Below, one piece after another: positions 42,098-50,550 of a stretch of DNA of 60,223 nucleotides. The stretch lies in the NCBI GenBank assembly GCA_034189655.1, contig JAXHUE010000009.1, positions 1 through 60,223 of the forward strand, read 5' to 3'. The translations under genes and the position numbers were made by a program. The first letter of the stretch is position 1; every line of letters begins with the position of its first letter. Source of the stretch: JAXHUE01 sp034189655 (GTDB taxonomy: Bacteria > Chloroflexota > Dehalococcoidia > E44-bin15). The notes beneath the pieces are model-generated. The model did not search any database. It was not told the origin of the DNA and saw only the letters and a list, made by a program, of their open reading frames with translations.

Positions 42098-43143
42098 CCC
42101 CGGTACACCCCCTCCAGCGCACTGATGACATCTGCCCACTCGGGGAGCTCGACGTGCCCAGCGGTGCGCCCGATGACCTGGCCCACGAGCCGCGCCAGCC
42201 CATCGATGTCTATGGGGCAGTCGATGCCGAAGCAGCTCTCACCGTCTACCCACTCCTGGGATGCCGAGGCATTGGCCACGATGCAGGGCAGGCCTGCCGC
42301 CAGTGCCTCAGCGACGGCGATCGAGAAGGACTCGCACCTCGAAAGCAGCACGAAGAGGTCGGCGTCCGCGTATCTCTGGAGCAGCTCACCCCGCTCCAGC
42401 TCCTGGCAGAAGTCCACCCGGTGGGCGACGCCCAGCTCACGGGCCAGCCTGACCAGCTCCCCCTTGCAGGTCCCCGTGCCCACGACCTCGAGGCGAATGT
42501 CCCCATCCAGGAGGGGCAGCGCCCTGATGACGTACTGCACCCCTTTGTAGCGCTCCAGGCGGCACACGCAGAGGATCGTCCTGTGCCCCCTCTCCTTTTT
42601 CTCCCTGCCGGCGAACTCCGACCGATCGATGGCACTGGGGACTACGGCAACGCGCCCCGGCTCCAGCGCGAAGTCACGCAGCAGGAGGTCTCTCTCCCAG
42701 CGCGACAGCGCCACCACCGCGTCGGCCTCGCAGAGCACCCTCTCTCCCAGCGGCCGGTACAGTCTGAGCAGTGGGGCACGGAAAGGGGTGTGACCGTGCC
42801 CATGGTAGTAGGGTGTCACGATAAACCTGTGCCGCCCGGCAAACCGGGAGAGTAAGAGGGGTAGGGCATGGTAGTTATGGCCATGTACAATATCGAACTC
42901 CGCCCCTTTAAGCCCGCGCCACATCTCCCAGGACATGTGGTAGGCACCCCGTGGGGCGAAGCTGTGGAACCGCCTGACAAGGACGCCCCCCATCTCCTCT
43001 TCGCGGGGCAGGTCGCCCGATGGGTCGCAGGTGAAGACGGTGACCCGATTGCCCAGTGCCAGCCTCTCGCAAAGTCCTGACACGTGCCGGGGAACACCCC
43101 CTATGAGAGGAGGGTAGTGAGGCGTTACCTGGAGTATATTCAT
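42094..43143 (-). CDS. glycosyltransferase family 4 (GT-B)
   Basis: 349-residue retaining glycosyltransferase. N-terminal MNILQVTPHYPPLIGGVPRHV and C-terminal ADLFVLLSRCESFSIAVAEALAAGLP with the E-x7-E motif are typical of GT4. Likely uses a nucleotide sugar to build the glycan. It sits between a GT2 of the DPM1 type and the tandem glycosyltransferases in one minus-strand operon. Confidence 0.88.
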   Translation of the reverse strand: MNILQVTPHYPPLIGGVPRHVSGLCERLALGNRVTVFTCDPSGDLPREEEMGGVLVRRFHSFAPRGAYHMSWEMWRGLKGAEFDIVHGHNYHALPLLLSRFAGRHRFIVTPYYHGHGHTPFRAPLLRLYRPLGERVLCEADAVVALSRWERDLLLRDFALEPGRVAVVPSAIDRSEFAGREKKERGHRTILCVCRLERYKGVQYVIRALPLLDGDIRLEVVGTGTCKGELVRLARELGVAHRVDFCQELERGELLQRYADADLFVLLSRCESFSIAVAEALAAGLPCIVANASASQEWVDGESCFGIDCPIDIDGLARLVGQVIGRTAGHVELPEWADVISALEGVYRG

Positions 43144-43192
43144 CCCACCGCCCTGGCGGCAACCACTGTATGCCCGGGCCGCTCCGGTGGCC

Positions 43193-43879
43193 CTAGCTCC
43201 ACCTCTCCTTTATCAGCGTGCGGCCGATCTTCACCCCGTCCCTGATGGAGCCGAGCTTGGAGGGGGTCTTCCTCCTGCGATATCCAATGGGCACCTCTAC
43301 CACCCGGTACCCCTTCCTGGCCACCTCGGCGAACATCTCAGCCTCGAGGTCGAAGCCCCTCGCGTCCAGCTCCAGGCCATCGATGACCTCGCGGCGAAAG
43401 CCCCAGCACCCGGTACAGAGGTCGCTTATCCGTGTCCCGTACAGGAGATTGGCAAGCAGGGCGAGCAGGCGGTTCCCCACCACGTTGAGCCTGGACATGG
43501 CGCCGGGCTCCATGTAGCCCCTTATCCTGGAGCCCAGCACCACGTCGTGGCCGTCCTCCAGGAGTTCCAGCATCTCGGGGATATGGGCCGCCGGGTAGGT
43601 GAAGTCGGCGTCCAGCATGAAGACGAAATCGCCACTCACCTGTCCGAACCCCGTTCGCACCGCGCTGCCCTTGCCCCTCTCCCCCTCGCGTATCACCCGC
43701 GCCCCCTGCCGAGAGGCGATATCCTCTGTCCTGTCGGTGCTGCCGTTATCGACGACCAGGACCTCTATCTCATACCCCCTCGCGGCGACATCGGCCCTCT
43801 TGATCTCGTCGATGACCTCGCCAATGGTCCTCTCCTCGTTCAAGGCAGGAAGCACTATTGAGACTCTCCTCTGCGGCAT
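43193..43879 (-). CDS. dolichyl-phosphate mannosyltransferase-like GT2
   Basis: 228-residue GT2 enzyme of the DPM1 type. IVLPALNEERTIGEVIDEI at the start, VVDNGSTDRT and the DxD in FVFMLDADFTYP are all present; FRREVIDGLELDARGFDLEAE is the family's C-terminal region. There are no added membrane helices. Such enzymes make polyprenyl-phosphate-linked sugars, the donors used in archaeal-type N-glycosylation, which fits aglB nearby. First gene of the minus-strand glycan operon. Confidence 0.87.
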   Translation of the reverse strand: MPQRRVSIVLPALNEERTIGEVIDEIKRADVAARGYEIEVLVVDNGSTDRTEDIASRQGARVIREGERGKGSAVRTGFGQVSGDFVFMLDADFTYPAAHIPEMLELLEDGHDVVLGSRIRGYMEPGAMSRLNVVGNRLLALLANLLYGTRISDLCTGCWGFRREVIDGLELDARGFDLEAEMFAEVARKGYRVVEVPIGYRRRKTPSKLGSIRDGVKIGRTLIKERWS

Positions 43880-43923
43880 CCCCTCTCCGATCCGGCACCG
43901 TGGTTTCTCTTGCGCCGTAGCGA

Positions 43924-43952
43924 TTTATAACCGAATTCACCCCAAAAGTCAA
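43924..43952 (-). promoter_or_regulatory. promoter of the minus-strand glycosyltransferase operon
   Basis: Minus strand: TTGACT (43947-43952), 17-base spacer, TATAAA (43924-43929), 45 bases upstream of the DPM1-like gene. Confidence 0.6.
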
Positions 43953-44008
43953 TAAACAGTCTCACCACGACAGGGCAGCGAAGGCCCTGCGGTGGGCAGG
44001 GCGCCGCC

Positions 44009-44036
44009 TTGACACCCTCATTCCAGGTGATATAGT
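44009..44036 (+). promoter_or_regulatory. promoter of the SDR gene
   Basis: TTGACA (44009-44014), 16-base spacer, TATAGT (44031-44036), about 80 bases upstream of the ATG. Confidence 0.55.
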
Positions 44037-44115
44037 GTGAGCGGGCTGAATGGAGCCATCGGTTGTGGTCCCTGGCCACAAGGTGGCAGAACACCACTGT
44101 AGAAGGGAGACCACG

Positions 44116-44871
44116 ATGAGATTCGCTGGGAAGGTGGCTATCGTGACTGCGGCGGCGGGGGCAGGCATCGGGCAGGCCACCGCTCGTGCCTTTGCCGCCG
44201 AGGGTGCCGCTGTCGTCGTCGCCGACCACCACGCAGGCCGCACGGCACGCGCAGCCGAGGACATCACCTCGTCCCTGGGGGCAAAGGCCCTTGGCATCGC
44301 CTGCGACGTGACCGATCGCGGGCAGGTGGAGCACATGGTGCAGCAGACACTGGACGAGCTGGGGAGGATAGACATCCTGGTGAACAACGCCGGCTACGAC
44401 AGCTTTCAACCGCTGCTCGACATGACGGACGAGACCTGGGACCAGATAATGGATGTGAACGTAAAGGGCACGTTCCTCTGCTGCCAGGCGGCCCTCCCCG
44501 CCATGATGAGGCAGAAGTGGGGCCGGATCATCAACCTGTCGTCGGTGGCCGGCATGATGCATACCGCCCCGGACTCGGCGGCCTACAGCGCCTCCAAGGC
44601 GGCCATCATGGGCCTCACCAGGGTGCTGGCGCGTGAGGTGGGCGGGCACGGCATCACCGTGAACGCCGTTGCCCCTGGGTTCATCCTGAACCCCTACTTC
44701 GAGCGCATGACCACGCCGGAGCTTTTAGAGGAGTACCGCCAGAAGATGGTGGTGGGGAGGCTGGGCAACCCCCAGGACATCGCCAACGCCATACTGTTCC
44801 TCGCGGCGGAGGAGGCAGACTACGTCACCGGCTCCACCCTCACCGTGAGCGGCGGCTGGCACATGTACTGA
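44116..44871 (+). CDS. short-chain dehydrogenase/reductase (FabG-like)
   Basis: 251-residue SDR. The cofactor motif is TAAAGAGIGQATA (a GAGIG variant), then NNAG, and the catalytic Ser/Tyr/Lys in NLSSVAGMMHTAPDSAAYSA followed by SKA. It ends with TGSTLTVSGGW as in FabG. ATG 44116 has GAAGGGAG upstream. Adjacent to a convergent FabZ-like gene, so an acyl (fatty acid or acyl-CoA) substrate is possible but not shown. Confidence 0.88.
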   Translation: MRFAGKVAIVTAAAGAGIGQATARAFAAEGAAVVVADHHAGRTARAAEDITSSLGAKALGIACDVTDRGQVEHMVQQTLDELGRIDILVNNAGYDSFQPLLDMTDETWDQIMDVNVKGTFLCCQAALPAMMRQKWGRIINLSSVAGMMHTAPDSAAYSASKAAIMGLTRVLAREVGGHGITVNAVAPGFILNPYFERMTTPELLEEYRQKMVVGRLGNPQDIANAILFLAAEEADYVTGSTLTVSGGWHMY

Positions 44872-44883
44872 GCGTCGCCCCCT

Positions 44884-45312
44884 CTAGCGGGGAGCGGCCA
44901 GGGTTATCCTCCCCTGGGACGCCGTACGCTCACCCACCATCGCCCTTGCCGAGAATGTGAAAGAGGACCCCTCCTGGGCGGCGAGCTCCACCTCCAGGTG
45001 CAGGGTATCGCCGGGGGCCACCGGCCGGCGGAAGCGGAGCTCGTCGATGCCAGCGAAGAGGAACATCTTACCAGCGTGCTCAGGGGCACTGCGCAGCACG
45101 ATGAGGGCGAGCTGTGCCAGGGCCTCCACTATCATGACGCCGGGCATGATGGGGTATCCCGGCACGTGCCCCTGGAAGAACCACTCGTTCACCGTGACGT
45201 TCTTCAAGCCCACCGCCCTCTGGGCCGGCTCCAGCTCGGTGACGCGGTCGACGAGCAGAAATGGCCAGCGATGGGGGATCGCCGCCTGTATCTGTACGGC
45301 ATCCATCTTCAT
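44884..45312 (-). CDS. fabZ: FabZ-like 3-hydroxyacyl-ACP dehydratase
   Basis: 142-residue hot-dog-fold protein. IPHRWPFLLVDRV holds the catalytic His14 and MPGVMIVEALAQ the Glu63, the pair used for dehydration of 3-hydroxyacyl-ACP. Length is standard for FabZ. It stands alone with its own promoter rather than in a fab operon, so action on CoA-bound substrates cannot be excluded. Ribosome site GGAGG lies about 10 bases upstream of the ATG. Confidence 0.88.
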   Translation of the reverse strand: MKMDAVQIQAAIPHRWPFLLVDRVTELEPAQRAVGLKNVTVNEWFFQGHVPGYPIMPGVMIVEALAQLALIVLRSAPEHAGKMFLFAGIDELRFRRPVAPGDTLHLEVELAAQEGSSFTFSARAMVGERTASQGRITLAAPR

Positions 45313-45395
45313 CGGCGAAAACCTCCATGGAATTTACATAACGGCACAGCAGGCGGATGAGCCCAAGTCACACCCGCTCTCGCACCGCGGCGAAA

Positions 45396-45424
45396 AGTGT
45401 ACCACAGGCCGCTTACGCCATCAA
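45396..45424 (-). promoter_or_regulatory. candidate promoter of the FabZ-like gene
   Basis: Minus strand: TTGATG (45419-45424), 17-base spacer, TACACT (45396-45401), 84 bases upstream of the start. Confidence 0.45.
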
Positions 45425-45457
45425 GCGGGGGCCTCCGTCGCCGAAGGCCCTCATGTC

Positions 45458-45485
45458 TTGACATGCCATAAACGGGTGCTATACT
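45458..45485 (+). promoter_or_regulatory. promoter of the 2-oxoacid oxidoreductase operon
   Basis: TTGACA (45458-45463), 16-base spacer, TATACT (45480-45485), about 75 bases upstream of the alpha subunit. Confidence 0.6.
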
Positions 45486-45560
45486 AATCGCGAAGAGCGG
45501 GGACGCGCGCACAGAGAGGACAGATATATCGTTTAGCCCTGAAGAGAAGGGAGGGCCTGG

Positions 45561-46652
45561 ATGGTAGAGAAGGAGAAGGTGCTTGCCCACGGATACGATG
45601 CCATCGGCTGGGGGGGGATCAACGCCGGCTGTCGCCACTTCTTCGGGTACCCCATAACCCCCCAGAACGAGATCACCGAGTTCTTCGCCCGGGAGTTGCC
45701 GCCGAGGGGCGGCCGCTTCGTGCAGGCGGAGAGCGAATCAGCGGTGGGGGCCATGCTCTTCGGTGCCGGCGCTGCCGGCGTGAGGACCATGACCTCGACC
45801 GCAGGCCCAGGATGGGGACTGATGCAGGAGATGCTCTCCCACATCGCCTTCTGCGAGGTCCCGGCGGTGGTGGTCAACGTGCAGCGCGGCGGGCCAGGAC
45901 AGGGCACCACCCGCCACTCCCAGACCGACTACGTCACGTCCACCCGCGGCGGGGGGCAGGGGGGATACAAGAGCATCGTCCTCACCCCCTCCTCGGTGCA
46001 GGAGTGTCACGACCTGTTACAGCTCGCCTTCCACCTCTCCGATAAGTACCGCATCCTCGCGGTGCTGCTGTGCGACGGCATCCTGATACAGATAGCAGAG
46101 AGCGTATCGTTCGGGCCGCTGGACTTCGGCCCCCTGCCAGCGAAGGACTGGTCACTCATCAGTGCTGGCAAGAAGGGCGGCAAGCGCGACATGGTGCACT
46201 CCACCAGGGGCCTCATGCTCCCCGGATACCGCGTGGTCATCGATGAGCTGCACAAGAAGTACCGCCAGATCGTCGAGGAAGAGGTCAGGTACGACACCTA
46301 CCTCGCCGACGATGCCGAGCTCCTGCTCGTGGCCTATGGATACGTGGGGCGCTGCTGCGAGGAGGCGGTCAACATGGCCCGCTCCGATGGCCTCAAGGTG
46401 GGCTTCATCCGCCCCATCACAGTGTGGCCCTTCCCCTACGGCATAATCAAGGAGAAAGCCTCCCAGGGCTGCCGCTTCCTGGTAGTGGAGGACAGCATGG
46501 GGCAGATGATAGAGGATGTCATGCTCGGCGCCGAGGGCCGGTCCGAGATCGACTTCCTGGGGCTACAGGCCCGCCACCAGCCAGGGGAGCTGGGCATGAT
46601 ATTCCCGGAGACGGTCTACCGGGAGATAAGGAGGCTCTATGGCCGAGAGTAA
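45561..46652 (+). CDS. 2-oxoacid:ferredoxin oxidoreductase, alpha subunit (VorB/KorA-like)
   Basis: 363-residue alpha subunit (pyrimidine-binding and C-terminal domains). FFGYPITPQNEITEFF and AESESAVGAMLFGAGAAGVR are the family signatures; TSTAGPGWGLMQEML follows. It works with the beta and gamma subunits encoded next to decarboxylate a 2-oxoacid and reduce ferredoxin. Overall style is closest to the 3-methyl-2-oxobutanoate (branched-chain) enzyme, but 2-oxoglutarate is possible. Overlaps the beta-subunit gene by 14 bases. Confidence 0.88.
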   Translation: MVEKEKVLAHGYDAIGWGGINAGCRHFFGYPITPQNEITEFFARELPPRGGRFVQAESESAVGAMLFGAGAAGVRTMTSTAGPGWGLMQEMLSHIAFCEVPAVVVNVQRGGPGQGTTRHSQTDYVTSTRGGGQGGYKSIVLTPSSVQECHDLLQLAFHLSDKYRILAVLLCDGILIQIAESVSFGPLDFGPLPAKDWSLISAGKKGGKRDMVHSTRGLMLPGYRVVIDELHKKYRQIVEEEVRYDTYLADDAELLLVAYGYVGRCCEEAVNMARSDGLKVGFIRPITVWPFPYGIIKEKASQGCRFLVVEDSMGQMIEDVMLGAEGRSEIDFLGLQARHQPGELGMIFPETVYREIRRLYGRE

Positions 46653-47406
46653 GGTCAAGGTGTATGGGAGGCCATCGGTGCATACCGACATTCGGCTTTC
46701 GCTGGGGGCCTGCCCCGGGTGTGGCCACCCCGTCGCCGCCAAGGCCATTATGGAGGCCATGGACGAGCTGGGCATAGGCGGCAGGACTGTCCTGGTGGGC
46801 GGCATAGGCTGTCACGTCATGGGGTTCTTCCTGGCCAACGTGGACATGGCGGTGGGGGGCCACGGCACCGCCCCGGCAATAGCGACCGGGATAAAGCACG
46901 CCCTCTACGACGACGCCGTGGTGATCACCGTCCAGGGGGACGGGGATGCCGCCGCCATCGGTGCCGGGTACCTGATAAACGCCGCCGCCCGCGCCGAGAA
47001 GATCACGGTGTTCATGCTCAACAACGCCAACTACGGCACTACCGGCGGCCAGATGGCCCCCACTACCATCCTGGGCCAGGTCACCACCACCACGCCTTGG
47101 GGAAGAGATGCCGCCCGATACGGCTACCCAATGCACGTGCCGGAGATGCTGGCCACCATGAGGGGCGTGGTGTACGCCGCCCGCGGCTCGGTACACAACC
47201 CGGCCAACTACACCCGCACCAAGAAGTTCGCCAAGGCCGCGCTCCAGAAACAGATAGATGGTGTCGGCTTCGGCTTCGTGGAGATCCTCACCGCCTGCCC
47301 CGTGGACTGGCACATGGACCCGCTGGATGCCCTGGTATGGATGGAGAAACGGCAAACGGTGGAGTACCCGGTGGGCGAGTTCAAGAACATAGACCACATC
47401 GAGTAG
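46639..47406 (+). CDS. 2-oxoacid:ferredoxin oxidoreductase, beta subunit (TPP-binding)
   Basis: 255-residue thiamine-diphosphate subunit. The TPP motif is GDGDAAAIGAGYLINAAARA, closed by NNANYGTTGGQ; the N-terminal CPGCGHP and later CPVDWH carry cysteines that ligate a 4Fe-4S cluster in this family. It is coupled to the alpha subunit by overlap and followed 26 bases later by the gamma subunit. Confidence 0.92.
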   Translation: MAESKVKVYGRPSVHTDIRLSLGACPGCGHPVAAKAIMEAMDELGIGGRTVLVGGIGCHVMGFFLANVDMAVGGHGTAPAIATGIKHALYDDAVVITVQGDGDAAAIGAGYLINAAARAEKITVFMLNNANYGTTGGQMAPTTILGQVTTTTPWGRDAARYGYPMHVPEMLATMRGVVYAARGSVHNPANYTRTKKFAKAALQKQIDGVGFGFVEILTACPVDWHMDPLDALVWMEKRQTVEYPVGEFKNIDHIE

Positions 47407-47432
47407 CCGACAACTCACACGGGGGGAACGCG

Positions 47433-47996
47433 ATGGCAGAGAAGCACGAGTTACTTATCGCAGGTGTTGGGGGCTGGGGCATCGTGACCATGGGGGATAT
47501 ACTGGCCAAGGTGGCGCTCAAGCAGTACCCGTACGTGACCTGGTTTCCCAGCTATGCCACGGCGATGCGCGGCGGAGAGAGCGAGTGCTGCGTCATCTTC
47601 TCGGATACCAAGATCCCGTCGCCGATCATATACCAGAGCGGGACCATCCTGGTGCTGAGCGCCGCCCGGCTCAAGGCATTCGAGGACAGGGTGCGCCCCG
47701 GCGGCCTGATGGTGGTGGAGACCACGGGGGCTACCGAGGAGCAGAAGGTGGAGCGGGCAGATATCAACGTGAGATACGTGTCCGCCATGGAGGCGGCGCT
47801 GGGCCTGGGCAACGTGAAAAACGCCAACATGGTCATGCTCGGGCTCTACCAGGGCATAAGCAACGCCGTCAAGAGTGAGCTCCTCCTTGAGGAGATAGAG
47901 GCCCGGTTCGGGAGAGATGGCCGGGAGGAAGTGGCCGCCGAGCGCCGCCGCGCCGTGGAGGCCGGCATGGAGCTGGCAAAGGGCCTCGGCCAATAG
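47433..47996 (+). CDS. 2-oxoacid:ferredoxin oxidoreductase, gamma subunit
   Basis: 187-residue gamma subunit. The signature GVGGWGIVTMGDILAKVA and the SYATAMRGGESECCVIFSD segment are typical. No separate ferredoxin (delta) subunit follows; the operon ends here and a hairpin is found about 20 bases downstream. ATG 47433 is preceded by GGGGGG. Confidence 0.88.
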   Translation: MAEKHELLIAGVGGWGIVTMGDILAKVALKQYPYVTWFPSYATAMRGGESECCVIFSDTKIPSPIIYQSGTILVLSAARLKAFEDRVRPGGLMVVETTGATEEQKVERADINVRYVSAMEAALGLGNVKNANMVMLGLYQGISNAVKSELLLEEIEARFGRDGREEVAAERRRAVEAGMELAKGLGQ

Positions 47997-48013
47997 CATC
48001 CATCCCCCTTACA

Positions 48014-48049
48014 CACCAACACGCTGGGACGTGCCGCAGCGTGCTGGTG
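48014..48049. terminator. terminator hairpin between convergent units
   Basis: CACCA-a-CACGCTG (48014-48026) pairs with CAGCGTG-c-TGGTG (48037-48049) across a 10-base loop: 12 of 13 positions pair. No T-tract. It ends the oxidoreductase operon, 18 bases after its stop, and lies 3' of the convergent repeat protein. Confidence 0.55.
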
Positions 48050-48080
48050 CCCACAGGGCAAGATGGCATAGTGGCTAGTA

Positions 48081-48908
48081 TTATGGTGCTGACCAGCCCC
48101 AGCCCGGGGGGGGCCCGGCGGGGCGATATGGTCCCTCCGTCGGCATACGCTTTGCCGTCACCGGCCCCGACCGCACCATGATCCGGTCGATGCCAGGCGC
48201 AAAACCGTCTTTCGCCGCCACCAGGATATACCTGCCCGCCTCGTCGAAGCGGTGCGTCACCTGGCCACTATCGTCGGTCCAGCCGATGAAATACCCCTTC
48301 TCCTGTACCAGCTCGGCGAGGGCCCCTCTATCGGCGACCTCGGCGGCAATGTCCTCGACGGCGATGGCGAAGCAGGCGGCCTCGGTCACCGGCCTGCCGC
48401 TGTGTCTCTCCACCACGGCGATGGTCACCGTCTGCCCCACCTGGGCTACATCGGGGGCACGTATCGCCAGCGCCGGCATCGAGTACACCGCTATGCGTGC
48501 CACGCCGGGCAGGTAGCCCTCCTTCACCGCCACCAGCAGGTAGCGGCCCGCCTCGTCGAAGCGGTGCGTCACCTGGCCATCCTCGTTCGTCCAGCCGATG
48601 AAGTGGCCCCTGGTCTCGGCCAGCTCGGCGAGGGACTCTCTCTCGGCGGCCTCGGCGGCCACGTCCTCGAAGGCGATTGCGAAGCAGGCGGCCTCGGATA
48701 CCGGGCTGCCGCTGTGCCTCTCCACCACGGCGATGGTCACCGTCTGCCCCACCACGGCAGCGCCCGGTGCCCGTACCGCGAGCGCCCGCGCCATCCTCAC
48801 CGAGCTCGCGTCAGTGTCTGACTGGGCCATCGCGGTGGTGGCCACGGGGAGCGAGAGCGAGAGCGCAACGAGCGCCGCGAGCATACCCAACACTATTTTT
48901 CGCACCAT
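48081..48908 (-). CDS. secreted protein with two tandem 104-residue repeats
   Basis: 275-residue exported protein of unknown function. A signal peptide is clear at the start (MVRKIVLGMLAALVALSLSL, with TAMAQS as likely cleavage site). Two repeats follow, residues 42-145 and 146-249, sharing VGQTVTIAVVERHSG, EAACFAIA, FIGWT and GQVTHRFDEAGRY, with each repeat ending in a hydrophobic strand. The pattern suggests two beta-rich, immunoglobulin-like or transthyretin-like modules; each keeps one Cys. A Pro/Gly-rich tail closes the protein. ATG 48908 has GGAGGG upstream. No N-glycosylation sequon was seen in the mature part. Confidence 0.72.
   Translation of the reverse strand: MVRKIVLGMLAALVALSLSLPVATTAMAQSDTDASSVRMARALAVRAPGAAVVGQTVTIAVVERHSGSPVSEAACFAIAFEDVAAEAAERESLAELAETRGHFIGWTNEDGQVTHRFDEAGRYLLVAVKEGYLPGVARIAVYSMPALAIRAPDVAQVGQTVTIAVVERHSGRPVTEAACFAIAVEDIAAEVADRGALAELVQEKGYFIGWTDDSGQVTHRFDEAGRYILVAAKDGFAPGIDRIMVRSGPVTAKRMPTEGPYRPAGPPPGWGWSAP
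48162..48785 (-). repeat. two 312-base tandem repeats in the secreted protein gene
   Basis: Copy 1 (first in the protein) is 48474-48785, copy 2 is 48162-48473. Both encode VGQTVTIAVVERHSG and GQVTHRFDEAGRY with high nucleotide similarity, so duplication is fairly recent. Confidence 0.7.
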
Positions 48909-49066
48909 GTCCCTCCTTTCTCGATTTGTCGGGGCCATTTGCCTATCGATGCCCGGATGCTACGTAGTCACCCCACGTGGTCGCGCGTTCACACCTGGTA
49001 TAACGACGTACGCGCGAAAAGGTTACCCCCAACCGCCAAACCGAGAGGAGTGGCCCCTCGAACGCC

Positions 49067-49096
49067 TTGACGACCTAAATCAGGTGCTGCTAGAAT
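49067..49096 (+). promoter_or_regulatory. promoter of the BCR-like operon
   Basis: TTGACG (49067-49072), 18-base spacer, TAGAAT (49091-49096), about 90 bases upstream of the first gene. Confidence 0.5.
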
Positions 49097-49184
49097 GCCG
49101 GTGCAGGCACGCACTTTGCCTGTGTCGGGTCATCTCATCTCTGCAGCGTGGCCATGGCCCGAAATACTGCGGGGGAGGCATAGA

Positions 49185-50519
49185 GTGACGACAGAGCAGA
49201 AGAAGCGGGCCATAAACCGCCTGGACTCCAGGAAGGTGATGCGCCCCATGGTGGACAAGATGTACGCCGAGGGGGTACAGGCCGCCCTGGAGGGGAAGCC
49301 AGTGGCGTGGTGCATGGTCAACTGGTGGGAGGGAGACCCCATACTGCGCGCCATGGGTGTGACCCCGGTGTACCCAGAGAACTACGGCACGGTGTGCGCC
49401 GCCGAGGGAACCGCCCAGGAGTACCTGGGGATAAGCGAGGCCGAGGGCTTCCCCTCTCACCTCTGCGGCTACGCCCGGAACTGCTTTGGCTACACCGCCA
49501 AAATGAAAGAGCTGGGGCAGGTGCCCCCAGGTGCCCCCATCGGCGGCATGCCCCAGCCGACACTGATGATGAGCTCCGGCGGCATGTGCGATGCCCGCTA
49601 CAAGTGGTTTCAGGCGCTCAGGCGCTACTGGGACGTGCCGGTCTGGGTGCTGGAGTTCCCCCACCCCGGCCCCGACGAGACCTTCATGGAGGGCACCATC
49701 GAGAACAGCCTGAAGTATATGACCGCGGAGCTGGGGGAGTTCGTCCGCTTCCTGGAGCACCTGCTGGGGAAGAAGATGGACTGGGACGTCCTGGAGGCCA
49801 TGCTGGACAACCAGGAAAAGGTGTTCGGGGTATGGTGGGAGACCAACGAGCTTCGCAAGGCCATCCCCGGCCCCATGCACGCGCGGGACTTCTGGACCAT
49901 CATGGTGCCCTGCCTCTACGAGGCGGCGGAGAAGGATTCCCTGGAAGGGTACCAGCAGGTGTTCCAGGAGGTCAAGGCACGTGTGGACGGCGCCGTCGGC
50001 GCAGTGGAGCCGGAGCGGTACCGGCTCATGTTCGCCGAGTTGCCCCCGTGGCACAGCCTGGGCTTCTTCGACAAGCTCGCCGAGAGGGGATGGAACTTCG
50101 TCACCGAGTCCATGGGCTACCACCCTCCACCGCCCCTCGAGCTCAAAGGTTCGAGCGACCCGCTGGAGCGGATAGCCCGCTGGACGCTGTGGTTCCTGGT
50201 CTACCCCCTGTCGCACGCCAAGCGCATGGGCTATCCCATGGTATCGGGGGCCCAGCCTTACCTCAACTGGGCACAGGAGTACAAACTGGACGGGCTCCTG
50301 CTCCACCCCCTGCTCACCTGCCGCACCGCCACCTTCTGGCTGACCCACGCCATGAACGTGCTCAGAGACCTGGTCGCCGTTCCCTCCCTGGTGGTCGAGG
50401 GCGACATCGTGGACCTCACCGTGTTCGACGAGGGCAGGGCGCTCGACCAGGCGGCGGCCTTCGAGGACACCATGGAGCACTACCGCAAGGTGAGGAAGGA
50501 GCGGGGACTGGCCTGGTGA
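49185..50519 (+). CDS. benzoyl-CoA reductase/2-hydroxyacyl-CoA dehydratase-family subunit 1
   Basis: 444-residue member of the HgdA/BcrB-type family, which binds 4Fe-4S clusters and carries out low-potential electron chemistry on CoA thioesters. Recognised by overall pattern: the N-terminal VAWCMVNWWEGDPILRAMGV, SHLCGYARNCFGY and MSSGGMCDARYKWFQAL segments, each with a Cys expected for cluster binding. GTG 49185 has GGGAGG upstream. The ATP-dependent activator (HgdC/BcrAD-type) is not encoded in this window. It is followed by the partner subunit; the substrate could be an aromatic or 2-hydroxyacyl-CoA. Confidence 0.82.
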   Translation: MTTEQKKRAINRLDSRKVMRPMVDKMYAEGVQAALEGKPVAWCMVNWWEGDPILRAMGVTPVYPENYGTVCAAEGTAQEYLGISEAEGFPSHLCGYARNCFGYTAKMKELGQVPPGAPIGGMPQPTLMMSSGGMCDARYKWFQALRRYWDVPVWVLEFPHPGPDETFMEGTIENSLKYMTAELGEFVRFLEHLLGKKMDWDVLEAMLDNQEKVFGVWWETNELRKAIPGPMHARDFWTIMVPCLYEAAEKDSLEGYQQVFQEVKARVDGAVGAVEPERYRLMFAELPPWHSLGFFDKLAERGWNFVTESMGYHPPPPLELKGSSDPLERIARWTLWFLVYPLSHAKRMGYPMVSGAQPYLNWAQEYKLDGLLLHPLLTCRTATFWLTHAMNVLRDLVAVPSLVVEGDIVDLTVFDEGRALDQAAAFEDTMEHYRKVRKERGLAW

Positions 50520-50550
50520 TACCAGGACGCCCGCCGAAAGGAGAGGACCG

